Counted from the stretch's first letter, positions 24,841 to 34,262 are shown. The stretch is 38,769 bases of DNA from Opitutus sp. GAS368 (GCA_945868215.1 CAMBLN010000006.1:1-38769), one strand, 5' to 3'. A program made the numbers and translations. Notes: generated by a model from the letters alone, not told the origin.

Positions 24841-25926
24841 TTAAACAGCCCCCACCTCTCGAAAACTCTCCTCGGCCAGCGCCGGATCAACCCCGCCTTG
24901 CGTCGCCGCCACGCCCAACGATTTCAACACCACGAACCGCAGCGCCCCCGCGCGCACTTTCTTGTCGCGCGCCATCGCCGCCATGAGCGGTCCCAACGGC
25001 AACGTCTCGCGCAACTTCACCGGAAGCGCATGGGCGACCAAGACAGCTTCGATCCGCGCCACCTCGGCGGAACCGATGTATCCAAGCTTCTGCGACAACC
25101 GCGCCGCCGCTGCCAGCCCGATGGCCACCGCCTCACCGTGCAAATAATGCCCGTAACCCGTCACCTGCTCGATCGCATGACCAAACGTGTGCCCGAGATT
25201 CAACAACGCGCGTCCGCCTTCCTTCGCGGTCTCATGTTCATCGGCCTCCACCACTCCCGCCTTCAGCGCGCAGCAACGCCTTACCACCGCGCCCAGCTCC
25301 GCGCTTTCCACCGTCAGCGTCTTCGCCTCCAACTGCGCAAACAACGCCGCGTCGCCCAGCAACCCGGTCTTGATCACTTCCGCCATGCCCGCCGCAAACT
25401 CACGCGGGGGCAGCGTCGCGAGCAACCCCGTGTCGATGAACACGCACTTGGGCTGATGAAACGCACCCACCAGATTCTTGCCCGCCTTAAGGTTGATGCC
25501 CGTCTTCCCGCCCACCGAGCTGTCCACCATCGAAAGCAGCGTCGTCGGCACCTGATAAAACGCGATGCCGCGCAGATAACTCGCCGCCGCAAACCCCGCC
25601 AGATCCCCGATCACGCCGCCGCCAGCCGCGAACAACGCGCCGCCGCGATCAATGCGATGCTCCGCCAAAAAATCCAACACACGCCCGAGTTCGCCCAACG
25701 ACTTCGTCTCCTCGCCCGGCTCCAGCACGAGCATCGGCTGTTCACCAAACATCGCGTGCAACGCGTCGCGCTGATTCCGCGCAAGGTTTCGATCCGTGAC
25801 CACGGCGACTTTTCTCCCCGCCGCGATCAGCGCATCCACTTCGGCCCGCACGACGGACGCGGCGTTCACTCCGAAATGAATCGGATAACTCCGCTCGCCC
25901 AGATTGACGGTAAGGCTTTCCAGCAT
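24841..25926 (-). CDS. aroB: 3-dehydroquinate synthase
   Basis: 361 residues, the normal length. It converts DAHP to 3-dehydroquinate with NAD and zinc or cobalt, the second step of the shikimate pathway. Motifs: AAGGGVIGDLAGFAAASYLRG (NAD site), QVPTTLLSMVDSSVGGKTGI, KNLVGAFHQP, AEVIKTGLLGD with the metal-ligand Glu region, LNLGHTFGHAIE with a metal-ligand His, and HGEAVAIGL with another. The ATG at 25926 gives the standard N-terminus (ESLTVNLGERSYPIHFG). No Shine-Dalgarno sequence. Both sides are bounded by palindromic elements, so it is probably a single-gene unit. Confidence 0.96.
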   Translation of the reverse strand: MLESLTVNLGERSYPIHFGVNAASVVRAEVDALIAAGRKVAVVTDRNLARNQRDALHAMFGEQPMLVLEPGEETKSLGELGRVLDFLAEHRIDRGGALFAAGGGVIGDLAGFAAASYLRGIAFYQVPTTLLSMVDSSVGGKTGINLKAGKNLVGAFHQPKCVFIDTGLLATLPPREFAAGMAEVIKTGLLGDAALFAQLEAKTLTVESAELGAVVRRCCALKAGVVEADEHETAKEGGRALLNLGHTFGHAIEQVTGYGHYLHGEAVAIGLAAAARLSQKLGYIGSAEVARIEAVLVAHALPVKLRETLPLGPLMAAMARDKKVRAGALRFVVLKSLGVAATQGGVDPALAEESFREVGAV

Positions 25927-25965
25927 GGTCGGGTTAAACGTCAGTGTGCGTCAGGGGTCAATCTA

Positions 25966-26125
25966 GTGCTTGATTGCAGCGATAAGTGATAAAATGGCGG
26001 AGTGATTTTGGCTGCGGCCAAGACGACGGAAAGGGAGGTGTGCCAGCGGCACATGCCCTTTCCGGCAACGCCGGCCCCAGCCTAAAGCGCCCGGCAGAAT
26101 ATCACTTAGCTCTGCAATCACGCAC
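25966..26125. mobile_element. MITE-like 160-base element with 26-base terminal inverted repeats
   Basis: Ends at 25966-25991 and 26100-26125 are inverted repeats: GTGC-T/G-TGATTGCAG, a three-base mismatch block, then TAAGTGATA. The interior holds a long hairpin at 26027-26064: CGGAAAGGG pairs with CCCTTTCCG and TGTGCC with GGCACA around a three-base loop. No open reading frame of note. Flanks (ATCTA and ATGCT) show no obvious target-site duplication. It could be a non-autonomous transposable element or a composite of palindromic repeats. It lies between the aroB start and the stop of the hydroxyacid dehydrogenase gene. Confidence 0.6.
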
Positions 26126-26129
26126 ATGC

Positions 26130-27128
26130 TCAGGCGAGGATCGCCGCCTTCTCCTTGGAAATCGCCCACTTCATGACCTCACCTTTCGACCACAGGTCAT
26201 ACTCGTCGATCATGAGCTGCCCCATGCGGCGGCACTCGTTCTCCTGCGAGCCTGCAATATGCGGCGTGAGCACGACGTTCGGCAGCGAGTAAAGCGGCGA
26301 CCCTTTCACCGGAGGCTCCGGCCAGGTCACGTCCAGCAACGCCGTCAGGTCCGTGCGCCTCGTAAACACCTCGATCAACCCGCCCTCGTTCACGATCGCC
26401 CCGCGCGCCGTGTTGATGAACGTCGCCCCCGGTTTCATCTTATCGAAATGCTCCGCGCGGATCATGTTCTCCGTCTCCTTGAGCCAGGGCGTGTGCAACG
26501 ACACGACATCGCACTCCGCAAAAATCTTCTCCAGCGACACCAGCTTCACATTGGCTTCCGCCGCCTGCGCCGGCTTGAGAAACGGATCGTAAACCAGCAC
26601 CTCCAGATCAAACGGCTTCAGTCGCTCCCGCACCAACCGCGCGATCATACCGTAGGAAATCAGTCCCACTTTGCTGCCATACGCACCGGCCGGCTTGATT
26701 CCCGGTTCCTTCTGATAAGCCCCGTGCCGCTTCGTCTCCAGCGCATGAAACCAGTAGCGCTTCAACGAGAGCAGAATCGACGCCAGCGTGAACTCCGACA
26801 CCGGCACCGCGTTCATCGCGTAGGCGCTCGTCACCGTGATATTGCGCGCCCAGAACGCATCCGGCGTCATCGCCTTGATCGATCCCGCCCCGTAAAACAC
26901 CGCGCGCAACTTCGGCGCGGCCGCCAAAAACGCCTCGCCCATCACCGGCGCGCCCCAACCGGAGAAAATCACATCCACGTCGGCCAGCAGCCCGGGATTT
27001 TCGGCAATCGACTCCTTGGTCTGCAACCCGGCCACGAGTTCCACGCGGCTGGCGATCTCGGCGTGCAACTTTTCGCCGTAAATCAGTTCGAACGCATGGG
27101 GAGAGAGAATGAATATACCCTTGGGCAT
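26130..27128 (-). CDS. D-isomer-specific 2-hydroxyacid dehydrogenase family protein
   Basis: 332 residues with the two-domain layout of the family. The NAD-binding domain has VGLISYGMIARLVRERL, where the usual GxGxxG is GLISYG (second Gly replaced by Ser). Catalytic Arg is in NTARGAIVNEGGL, the acidic partner region in LDVTWPEPP, and His in TPHIAGSQENECRRMG. Family members reduce 2-oxoacids, such as hydroxypyruvate or phosphohydroxypyruvate; the substrate here is not clear, and sugar-acid metabolism is one option. No Shine-Dalgarno sequence. It is divergent from rph across 83 bases. Confidence 0.88.
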   Translation of the reverse strand: MPKGIFILSPHAFELIYGEKLHAEIASRVELVAGLQTKESIAENPGLLADVDVIFSGWGAPVMGEAFLAAAPKLRAVFYGAGSIKAMTPDAFWARNITVTSAYAMNAVPVSEFTLASILLSLKRYWFHALETKRHGAYQKEPGIKPAGAYGSKVGLISYGMIARLVRERLKPFDLEVLVYDPFLKPAQAAEANVKLVSLEKIFAECDVVSLHTPWLKETENMIRAEHFDKMKPGATFINTARGAIVNEGGLIEVFTRRTDLTALLDVTWPEPPVKGSPLYSLPNVVLTPHIAGSQENECRRMGQLMIDEYDLWSKGEVMKWAISKEKAAILA

Positions 27129-27211
27129 GGCAGATCGGTAAACTCAGCCGATCCCGCTTCATTAAACAATGCGATTGTTACGCCCCGTCCGTCCGCTACG
27201 TTGACCGCTTT

Positions 27212-27964
27212 ATGACGTCCCCCGCTCCCCGCGCCGACGGCCGCCTGGCCGATCAGCTCCGCCCCATCACCTTCGAAGCCGGCATCGCCCCCCACGCCAC
27301 CGGCTCGGTGCTCGTCTCCTACGGACACACCCGCGTCATCTGCGCCGCCACCATCGAGCCCAAAGTCCCCACCTGGATGAAACAACAGCGCGTTCCCGGC
27401 GGCTGGCTCACCGCCGAATACTCCCTCCTCCCCTACAGCACCCACGAGCGCAAACAGCGCGACATCTCCCGCGGAAAACTCGACGGCCGCACCGTCGAGA
27501 TCCAACGCCTCATCGGCCGTTCCCTCCGCGCCGTCCTCGACCTGCGCAAGCTCGGCGAGAACACCCTCTGGATCGATTGCGATGTCCTCCAGGCCGACGG
27601 CGGCACCCGCACCGCGTCCATCACCGGCGCCTACCTCGCCGCCCGCCTCGCCATCCAGACGCTCCTCGACGGACGCCGCATCCCCGAAAACCCGCTCGTG
27701 GACAGCGTCGCCGCCATCAGCGTCGGCCTCCTCGACGGACGCGAGTTGCTCGACCTCCCCTATGTCGAAGACAAAGACGCCGAAGTGGACTTCAACATCG
27801 TCATGACCGGCCAAGGCAAATTCGTCGAAGTCCAGGGTTCCGGCGAGGAAGCCACCTATACCCACGAACAACTCCTCAGCCTCGTCGCCCTCGCCCAAAA
27901 AGGCATCAAAGAGATCAGCGCGCTCCAAACCGCCTTCCTCACCAAACAACTCCTCAAATTCTGA
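27212..27964 (+). CDS. rph: Ribonuclease PH
   Basis: 250 residues, close to the family's 240. It trims tRNA 3' ends by phosphorolysis. Visible: RADGR and FEAGIAPHATGSVLVSYGHT near the N-terminus, GGWLTAEYSLLPYSTHERKQRD with the phosphate-binding Arg, SLRAVLDLRKLGENTLWIDCDVLQADGGTRTASITGAY, the family's central block, and EVQGSGEEATYTHEQL near the end. Its codons end overwhelmingly in C, as for other plus-strand genes here. No Shine-Dalgarno sequence. HupE/UreJ follows on the same strand after an intergenic repeat, so cotranscription is uncertain. Confidence 0.96.
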   Translation: MTSPAPRADGRLADQLRPITFEAGIAPHATGSVLVSYGHTRVICAATIEPKVPTWMKQQRVPGGWLTAEYSLLPYSTHERKQRDISRGKLDGRTVEIQRLIGRSLRAVLDLRKLGENTLWIDCDVLQADGGTRTASITGAYLAARLAIQTLLDGRRIPENPLVDSVAAISVGLLDGRELLDLPYVEDKDAEVDFNIVMTGQGKFVEVQGSGEEATYTHEQLLSLVALAQKGIKEISALQTAFLTKQLLKF

Positions 27965-27971
27965 TTCCGAA

Positions 27972-28045
27972 CGTAGCAGCCGACGTAAGGAGGCTGGGGT
28001 TGGACTTACGCCCTCCCTCCACCTCCTCCAAAAAAGCCTCCTGTC
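27972..28045. repeat. Repeat-like spacer between rph and hupE
   Basis: The spacer contains GTAGCAGCCGACGTAAGGAG and an inverted pair AGGAGGCT (27988-27995) and AGCCTCCT (28035-28042) enclosing a C-rich stretch. The first segment looks like intergenic repeats I associate with verrucomicrobial genomes, from memory rather than by search. It may terminate or stabilise the rph transcript; no T-run follows. Confidence 0.45.
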
Positions 28046-28075
28046 GTGGCCTGTTTTTTGCTTAACCTCCTCCCA

Positions 28076-28675
28076 ATGAAATCCCGCCTCGCCGCCCGTT
28101 TTCTTAAGATCACCGCCGCCCTCACCCTGCTCCCCGCCATCGCCTACGCTCACCCGGGCCACGACGGCGGCCACGACCTCACCTGGGATTTTGCCGGCGG
28201 CTTCGCCCACCCCGTCTTCGGTCTCGACCATTTTCTCGCCATGATCGCCGTCGGCATCTGGGCCGCCCAGCTCGGCGGACGCGCCCGTTGGTTCGTCCCC
28301 GCCACCTTCGTCGGCGTCATGACTCTCGCCGCCGTCTTCGGCCAAAACGGCGTCGTTCCCGCCGGCATGGAGCAAATGATCGCCGCCTCCCTCCTCGCCT
28401 TCGGCCTCATGATCGCCCTCGCCAAACGCCTGCCTCTCGCCGCCGGTCTCGGTCTCACCGCTCTCTTCGCCGCCTTCCACGGTTTCGCCCACGGCGCCGA
28501 AATCCCCGCCAACACCAGCGGACTCACCTACGGCCTTGGCTTCGTCGCCGCCACCGTCCTCCTTCACGCCGCCGGCCTCGCCCTCGGCAAATTCTCGCTG
28601 AACCAATCCTCCTGGTTCGCCAAGACCGCCGGTGCCGGTGTCGCCGCCGTCGGTGCAGTCCTGCTGGTCGCGTAA
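28076..28675 (+). CDS. hupE: HupE/UreJ-family nickel permease
   Basis: 199 residues. A signal peptide (FLKITAALTLLPAIAYA) precedes the family hallmark HPGHDGGHD and then GGFAHPVFGLDHFLAMIAVG, where H-P-x-x-G-x-D-H is the HupE/UreJ metal-binding motif. Five or six membrane helices follow, with AAFHGFAHGAEIP in a later helix. The family imports Ni2+ (or Co2+) for urease or hydrogenase. Its position, convergent with ureD at the end of the urease run, suggests it supplies nickel to urease. The ATG at 28076 fits the signal peptide; CTTAACCTCCTCCCA upstream is pyrimidine-rich, not a ribosome-binding site. Confidence 0.93.
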   Translation: MKSRLAARFLKITAALTLLPAIAYAHPGHDGGHDLTWDFAGGFAHPVFGLDHFLAMIAVGIWAAQLGGRARWFVPATFVGVMTLAAVFGQNGVVPAGMEQMIAASLLAFGLMIALAKRLPLAAGLGLTALFAAFHGFAHGAEIPANTSGLTYGLGFVAATVLLHAAGLALGKFSLNQSSWFAKTAGAGVAAVGAVLLVA

Positions 28676-28677
28676 AA

Positions 28678-28699
28678 GTAGCGCAGGCTTCCAGCCTGC
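28678..28699. terminator. Hairpin between convergent hupE and ureD
   Basis: GCAGGCT-tcc-AGCCTGC (28683-28699) is a perfect seven-base stem with a three-base loop, eight bases after the hupE stop and nine bases before the ureD stop. It could act on both convergent transcripts. The surrounding GTAGCGCAGGCTTCCAGCCT looks like a widespread intergenic repeat; no T-run. Confidence 0.55.
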
Positions 28700-28707
28700 T
28701 CCGATCC

Positions 28708-29541
28708 TCACAACTTCCGCGCATCGCACGCCAGGTGCGGACACACCGCAACCAGCTCGCGCCGGATCGCCCCGAGCGTCTGCTTCAACTTCACGCCATC
28801 CGGCGCGACGAACTTAATACTCCAGCCGCCGCCCAGCCGCAGCTGACTCGCCCCGATCCACACCCCGTCCGTCTGCAACGCATGCAGCGCATCGCGCCAC
28901 GCCGGTGCCGTCTCCGCCGCCAGGCCCGGCACCACCAGCACCGCGTTGCCAAAACACGCGCCCTCGCCCGCCCCGGCCAGCGCCGCCAGCGCCCGCAACC
29001 CCGCGCCATCCTGCTCGAACCGTTCGTGCAACAACCGCTCTCCGCCCCGTCGCACATCGAGTTCCAGCACCAGCTTCTTCCACTCCCACGCCTCGCCGTG
29101 CGCCACGCGCCCCGGCAGCAGCAGATCCGCATAAAATGCCGCCCCGTCCTCCGCCACGACCAGCTCCGTGCGCTGGTGAAACACACTGCCGCGATGCGGC
29201 ACGACCGGCTCCGGCAACACTTCCAGCCAACCACCGCTTTCCACGGTGAAGCGCTGCCAACTGTTCGCCTCGCCCTCGCGCATTTTAAACACCCGGCTCG
29301 CGCTCGGCGTCGTCAGCAACACCGCCGCGCCCGCCGCCACTTCGACCGCCGACTCCAGCCGGTCGCCAGACAAAATCCCCGCCGTCGGATTCACCACCTG
29401 AACGAGCAACATGCGTGTGTCCTCGTCCCAGTAAGGTTTGCTCACATGAAACGGCGCGCGAAACGCCTGCCCGCCGATCGCGGTGCGCCCGTCGGCCCGC
29501 GCCTCGGCCCGCAAAAAAAGGTGTCCGTGAAAATCGGCCAT
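28708..29541 (-). CDS. ureD: Urease accessory protein UreD
   Basis: 277 residues, typical. UreD scaffolds the UreD-UreF-UreG complex on apo-urease for nickel insertion. Family segments: FRAPFHVSKPYW, VQVVNPTAGILSGDRLE, the TTPSASRVFKM stretch, EVLPEPVVPHRGSVFHQRT, YADLLLPGRVAHGEAWEW. The start ATG overlaps the ureG stop (TGATG at 29541-29543), so the two are coupled. It is the last gene of the minus-strand urt-ure run, which is less usual than ureD first in many proteobacteria. Third codon positions are G-rich, unlike ureC. No odd residues seen. Confidence 0.94.
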   Translation of the reverse strand: MADFHGHLFLRAEARADGRTAIGGQAFRAPFHVSKPYWDEDTRMLLVQVVNPTAGILSGDRLESAVEVAAGAAVLLTTPSASRVFKMREGEANSWQRFTVESGGWLEVLPEPVVPHRGSVFHQRTELVVAEDGAAFYADLLLPGRVAHGEAWEWKKLVLELDVRRGGERLLHERFEQDGAGLRALAALAGAGEGACFGNAVLVVPGLAAETAPAWRDALHALQTDGVWIGASQLRLGGGWSIKFVAPDGVKLKQTLGAIRRELVAVCPHLACDARKL

Positions 29542-30161
29542 CAGGCTTTCGCTTTGCGCGCAAACAACACCTCGCGCTCGATCCACGCGATCACCGCGTC
29601 GAGGTTGTGCTCACGCTTCAGGTCACAGAACAAAAACGGCTTCGCCCCTCGCTGGATCTTCGCGTCGCGATCCATCACTCCGAGATCCGCGCCGACCAGC
29701 GGAGCTAGGTCGATTTTGTTGATGATGAGCAGATCGCTGTGCCGGATCGCCGGCCCGCCCTTGCGCGGGATTTTGTCACCCTCCGCGACGTCGATCACGT
29801 AGATGAACTGATCCACAAGCTCCGGCGAAAACGTCGCCGTGAGATTGTCGCCGCCACTCTCGACCAAAACCAGATCGAGGTCGGTAAACTTCGCCTCCAG
29901 CGCACGGCACGCCTGCTCGTTCATCGTTGTGTCGTCACGGATGGCCGTATGCGGACACCCACCCGTCTCCACGCCCGCGATGCGCTCCGGCTCGAGCGCG
30001 CTGTGCTTGATGAGGAACTGCGCGTCCTCGGAGCAATAAATGTCATTGGTCACGACCGCCATCGAGTAACGCGTGCGCAGCCGCTGACAGAGTTTAAGAC
30101 AAAGCATCGTCTTGCCGGAACCAACCGGACCACCGATGCCGATACGAGGAGGACGAGTCAT
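29541..30161 (-). CDS. ureG: Urease accessory GTPase UreG
   Basis: 206 residues, the usual length. P-loop [17 protein letters not shown], the nickel- or zinc-binding Cys-Pro-His in [45 protein letters not shown], and the [13 protein letters not shown] guanine-specificity motif. GTP hydrolysis by UreG drives nickel transfer into urease. The stop overlaps the ureD start. Upstream is a 173-base spacer filled by a palindromic repeat, which separates it from ureF. No His-rich N-terminus, unlike UreG of some plants and rhizobia. No Shine-Dalgarno sequence at ATG 30161. Confidence 0.97.
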   Translation of the reverse strand: MTRPPRIGIGGPVGSGKTMLCLKLCQRLRTRYSMAVVTNDIYCSEDAQFLIKHSALEPERIAGVETGGCPHTAIRDDTTMNEQACRALEAKFTDLDLVLVESGGDNLTATFSPELVDQFIYVIDVAEGDKIPRKGGPAIRHSDLLIINKIDLAPLVGADLGVMDRDAKIQRGAKPFLFCDLKREHNLDAVIAWIEREVLFARKAKA

Positions 30162-30184
30162 AAAAATCAGGATTTCGGAATAAG

Positions 30185-30310
30185 GTCACAGAGAACACAG
30201 AGCTCCGACACAGAGGTCACGGAGCAATTCAAAGAAAACCACGGAGAAACATACGGTGTCGGACAGCTCTCCTCAAACTCTGTGTCCGAGCTCTGTGCTC
30301 TCTGTGTCAC
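30185..30310. repeat. CACAGAG inverted-repeat element, copy 1 (ureF-ureG spacer)
   Basis: Arms 30185-30215 and 30278-30310 are inverted repeats, nearly identical apart from a two-base insertion and a few changes (both contain ACAGAGCTC followed by one base and GACACAGAG). The centre (30216-30277) has degenerate CACGGAG-type pieces. It shares the arm sequence with the element at 33378-33504. It fills the space between ureF and ureG and would form a long hairpin in the urease message. This kind of CACAGAG repeat is, from memory, common in planctomycete and verrucomicrobial intergenic DNA. Confidence 0.85.
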
Positions 30311-30334
30311 TGAATGGAGTTCCTTCACGTTTTT

Positions 30335-31054
30335 TCAGGAAATAAACATCCGACCATCCGCCGTCTCATGCCGCGCCGCCGCGATATCGAGCCATGGGTT
30401 AAACCAACCAATCTCCTCTACCGGCACATTCACCGCCGCAGCAATCACCTCAGGCGCTTTACTCAACGCCTCCGTCAGCAGCGACTGGCTCGCGTTCTGA
30501 CCGATGCGCATGATCTTCATCGACGCCGCCAGCAACCCGCCCAGCGCCGAATACATCACGCCCGCCAGCACCGCCTCGCGCGGCGCACCCAGCACACGGC
30601 CTTCCAACGCCGCCGAGATCGCCGACGAAAACGGCCACCCGCCCACCGCCGCGCGCTGCAGATATTCCTTCGCCAGCGGATGGCCGTGCAAAGCCGCCGT
30701 CAGCTCCCCGCGTTGCCGCCCGATATTCTCCGTCGCCGACCGCGCTTCCTTCGCACTCTTCAAAGCGTGCGACAACACGCACAACTCCCCCACCTTCGCC
30801 CAGTCCGGCGCACCCGGTTCCAACGCCGCATACGCATGAGCCGCGAGCGGCAATTCCGCCTGACGCAACGCCGGCAGCACCGACAAAAAGATGAACTCCC
30901 TCAACGTCGCCCGATCCTTCACCATCCCCGCCTGCACCAGCCCCTCGAGTCCAAACGAGTGCGCATACGCCCCCGTCGGGTAATACGAGTCCCCCGCCTG
31001 CAACAGGCCGACCAACCAGCGCGCGTCAGTGCTTGTGGCTGGGTCCGAGTTCAT
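30335..31054 (-). CDS. ureF: Urease accessory protein UreF
   Basis: 239 residues from ATG 31054; alternatives are ATG 31069 and GTG 31075. UreF is the all-helical activator that gates UreG in the nickel-insertion complex. Family blocks: GLLQAGDSYYPTGAYAHSFG, LEGLVQAGMV, LPALRQAELPLAAHAY, HALKSAKEARSATENIGRQ. The start lies inside ureE, overlapping its end by 29 bases, so translation is coupled. Codons end mainly in G (33 of the first 53 by hand count, 12 in C), opposite to ureC. Otherwise ordinary. Confidence 0.94.
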   Translation of the reverse strand: MNSDPATSTDARWLVGLLQAGDSYYPTGAYAHSFGLEGLVQAGMVKDRATLREFIFLSVLPALRQAELPLAAHAYAALEPGAPDWAKVGELCVLSHALKSAKEARSATENIGRQRGELTAALHGHPLAKEYLQRAAVGGWPFSSAISAALEGRVLGAPREAVLAGVMYSALGGLLAASMKIMRIGQNASQSLLTEALSKAPEVIAAAVNVPVEEIGWFNPWLDIAAARHETADGRMFIS

Positions 31055-31496
31055 CGACGAGAGGAGCATCCACACTGCGCTTGAACCGCCCCGGACGAAA
31101 CACCGCCGTCACCGGGTTAAAATTGATCTGTATCCGCGCGAACAACTGCCGCGCCGCCGGCTCGTCCGGAGTAAGCAAACGCGTCGCCTCCGACGAAAAC
31201 TCCAGATGCAGATTCCCCACCGCCCACCCGATTCCCGCAGTGGCCGACGCCGGCAGTTCGCCGATCAACACCTCCAGCACCGCCTCCGCCTCCTGCACGA
31301 TTACATAACGCGCCGCGTCCGTCTGCCACACCGTGTCGCCGTGCTTGAGCGGCGCGCCCAGCTCAAAACCAAACTCCACCCCATCCGCCGCCGTGCCGCG
31401 CCACAAGCGCTTCATCAGCGTGCGTCGCTCGACACGCAGTTCCACCACGGGGAGCGCGAGCGCCGGAGACTCTACGGGAGCTGAAACCAAAATCAT
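31026..31496 (-). CDS. ureE: Urease accessory metallochaperone UreE
   Basis: 156 residues from ATG 31496. The family carries Ni2+ to the UreDFG complex as a dimer. Seen: RRTLMKRLWRGTAADG, GFELGAPLKHGDTVW in the N-domain, the dimer-site region GWAVGNLHLEFSSEATRLL, and a short C-terminus ELGPSHKH. The long His-rich tail of Klebsiella UreE is lacking; only two His close the protein. Its codons are G-rich at third positions, like ureF. A 79-base spacer with a palindrome separates it from ureC. No Shine-Dalgarno sequence. Confidence 0.92.
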   Translation of the reverse strand: MILVSAPVESPALALPVVELRVERRTLMKRLWRGTAADGVEFGFELGAPLKHGDTVWQTDAARYVIVQEAEAVLEVLIGELPASATAGIGWAVGNLHLEFSSEATRLLTPDEPAARQLFARIQINFNPVTAVFRPGRFKRSVDAPLVDELGPSHKH

Positions 31497-31510
31497 GATG
31501 GGAGTCGTGT

Positions 31511-31565
31511 GCAGGAGCGGCTTTGCGCAGCGATTCGAAACATCGCGGTGTAAAGCCACTCCTGC
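31511..31565. repeat. REP-like palindrome in the ureC-ureE spacer
   Basis: Arms 31511-31534 and 31542-31565, 24 bases each, are inverted: GCAGGAG, then GGCTTT, then GCGAT are common to both, with a few mismatches, around a seven-base loop. The GCAGGAGYGGCTTTR...CGCGAT design resembles REP sequences of other bacteria (GTAGGAGCGGCTT type). It lies between the ureC stop and ureE start, the same place where codon composition changes, and could mark an insertion or rearrangement point or set the relative amounts of upstream and downstream products. Confidence 0.8.
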
Positions 31566-31575
31566 AACAAGCGGA

Positions 31576-33342
<1,767 letters not shown>

Positions 33343-33377
33343 GGAATGAAAAACGGAGGTTATGAATTCGATCCTTG

Positions 33378-33504
33378 GTCACAGAGAGCACGGAGCTCGG
33401 ACACAGAGATCACAGAGGAAAGACAGGGATTTTTTCGGATCACGGAAAATGGGGTTTGGTTTGGCTCTGTGTCCTCTGTGTCCGAGCTCCGTGCCCTCTG
33501 TGAC
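33378..33504. repeat. CACAGAG inverted-repeat element, copy 2 (ureB-ureC spacer)
   Basis: Arms 33378-33408 and 33474-33504, 31 bases each, match at 30 of 31 positions as inverted repeats (GTCACAGAG, GCACGGAGCTC, GGACACAGAG). The centre is AT-richer than the genes. It is the same family as the element at 30185-30310, about 3.2 kb away on the same operon, and sits between the ureB stop and ureC start. Such a long near-perfect hairpin in the message between two subunit genes is striking. Confidence 0.9.
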
Positions 33505-33519
33505 TATGCTCGAGCTCGT

Positions 33520-33831
33520 TCAGAGCTTTCCGTTGATCTTGGCGTTGAGGCCCCAGACTTCGCGGAGGCCGGTGAGGGCGACGAGTTCGACTTGTTTGGT
33601 ATCGCCGGCTTCGAAGCGCACGGCGGTGCCGGCGGGGATGTTGAGGCGGAAACCGCGGGCGGCTTCGCGGTCGAAGCGCAGGCCGGCGTTGGATTCGTAG
33701 AAGTGGTAATGCGATCCGACCTGGATCGGGCGGTCGCCGGTGTTGGCGACTTGAATGATCTTGGTTTCGAGATCGAGGTTGGCGTCGAGCGCGGGTGCGT
33801 CGGCTGCGGGAATGATTTCGCCGGGAATCAT
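33520..33831 (-). CDS. ureB: Urease subunit beta
   Basis: 103 residues, typical (about 101-106). [20 protein letters not shown] is the family start (IPGE), with [19 protein letters not shown] in the middle and [12 protein letters not shown] at the end. It contributes to the (alpha-beta-gamma) trimer of urease. It is a separate gene from ureA and ureC, as in most bacteria. Both sides carry repeat elements. The frame continues upstream to 33867 into a repeat; the ATG at 33831 gives the conserved start. No Shine-Dalgarno sequence. Confidence 0.97.
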   Translation of the reverse strand: MIPGEIIPAADAPALDANLDLETKIIQVANTGDRPIQVGSHYHFYESNAGLRFDREAARGFRLNIPAGTAVRFEAGDTKQVELVALTGLREVWGLNAKINGKL

Positions 33832-33838
33832 TTTGAAA

Positions 33839-33938
33839 AACGCCAAATGCCAAGGGCCAAATTCCAAACAAAATGAGGGAATCTCATAAGAACCTGTTTC
33901 ATGTTTTTGTGATTTGGAAGTTTGGCGTTTGGGATTTC
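33839..33938. repeat. GCCAAAT palindromic element in the ureA-ureB spacer
   Basis: CGCCAAATGCCAAGGGCCAA (33841 onward, continuing ATTCCAAAC) is inverted and imperfectly repeated at about 33910-33938 (GATTTGGAAGTTTGGCGTTT). The centre is AT-rich (33870-33909). Its AT content contrasts with the neighbouring genes. The right end overlaps the ureA stop codon by about two bases. This style of GCCAAATTCCAAA repeat is one I recall from planctomycete and verrucomicrobial genomes; no search was possible. Confidence 0.7.
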
Positions 33939-34239
33939 ATCGAATGGGGTTGTGGACGGTGACGAGCTTGGTGCCGTCGGGGAACGTGGCCTCGACCTGC
34001 ACATCGTGGATCATCGAATCGACGCCTTCCATGACGTCGGAGATTTTGAGCAGCGTGGTGCCGTAGCTCATGAGCTCGGCGACGGTTTTGCCGTCACGGG
34101 CGCCTTCCATGATTTCGTAGGAAATGATGGCAATGGCCTCGGGGTAGTTGAGCTTCAGTCCGCGGGCCTGGCGGCGGCGCGCGAGGTCGGCGGCGGTGAC
34201 GATGAGGAGCTTTTCGCGTTCGCGGGGTGTTAAATGCAT
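33937..34239 (-). CDS. ureA: Urease subunit gamma
   Basis: 100 residues, the exact family length. [20 protein letters not shown], the [19 protein letters not shown] stretch, [14 protein letters not shown], and [19 protein letters not shown]-like ending [19 protein letters not shown] are textbook. It is the first urease gene of the run, 61 bases after urtE. Codons are C-rich at third positions. A tandem ATTAGCG repeat lies in the spacer upstream. No Shine-Dalgarno sequence; TCCGTCTCCGTCGT is pyrimidine-rich. Confidence 0.97.
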   Translation of the reverse strand: MHLTPREREKLLIVTAADLARRRQARGLKLNYPEAIAIISYEIMEGARDGKTVAELMSYGTTLLKISDVMEGVDSMIHDVQVEATFPDGTKLVTVHNPIR

Positions 34240-34262
34240 ACGACGGAGACGGAGTTTCTAAC

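Noticed and set aside
31497-31575. Replication origin at the codon-composition switch
   Set aside because: A change from C-rich to G-rich plus strand could mark an origin, but no dnaA, no DnaA boxes or AT-rich unwinding region are seen, and codon adaptation is a simpler reason.
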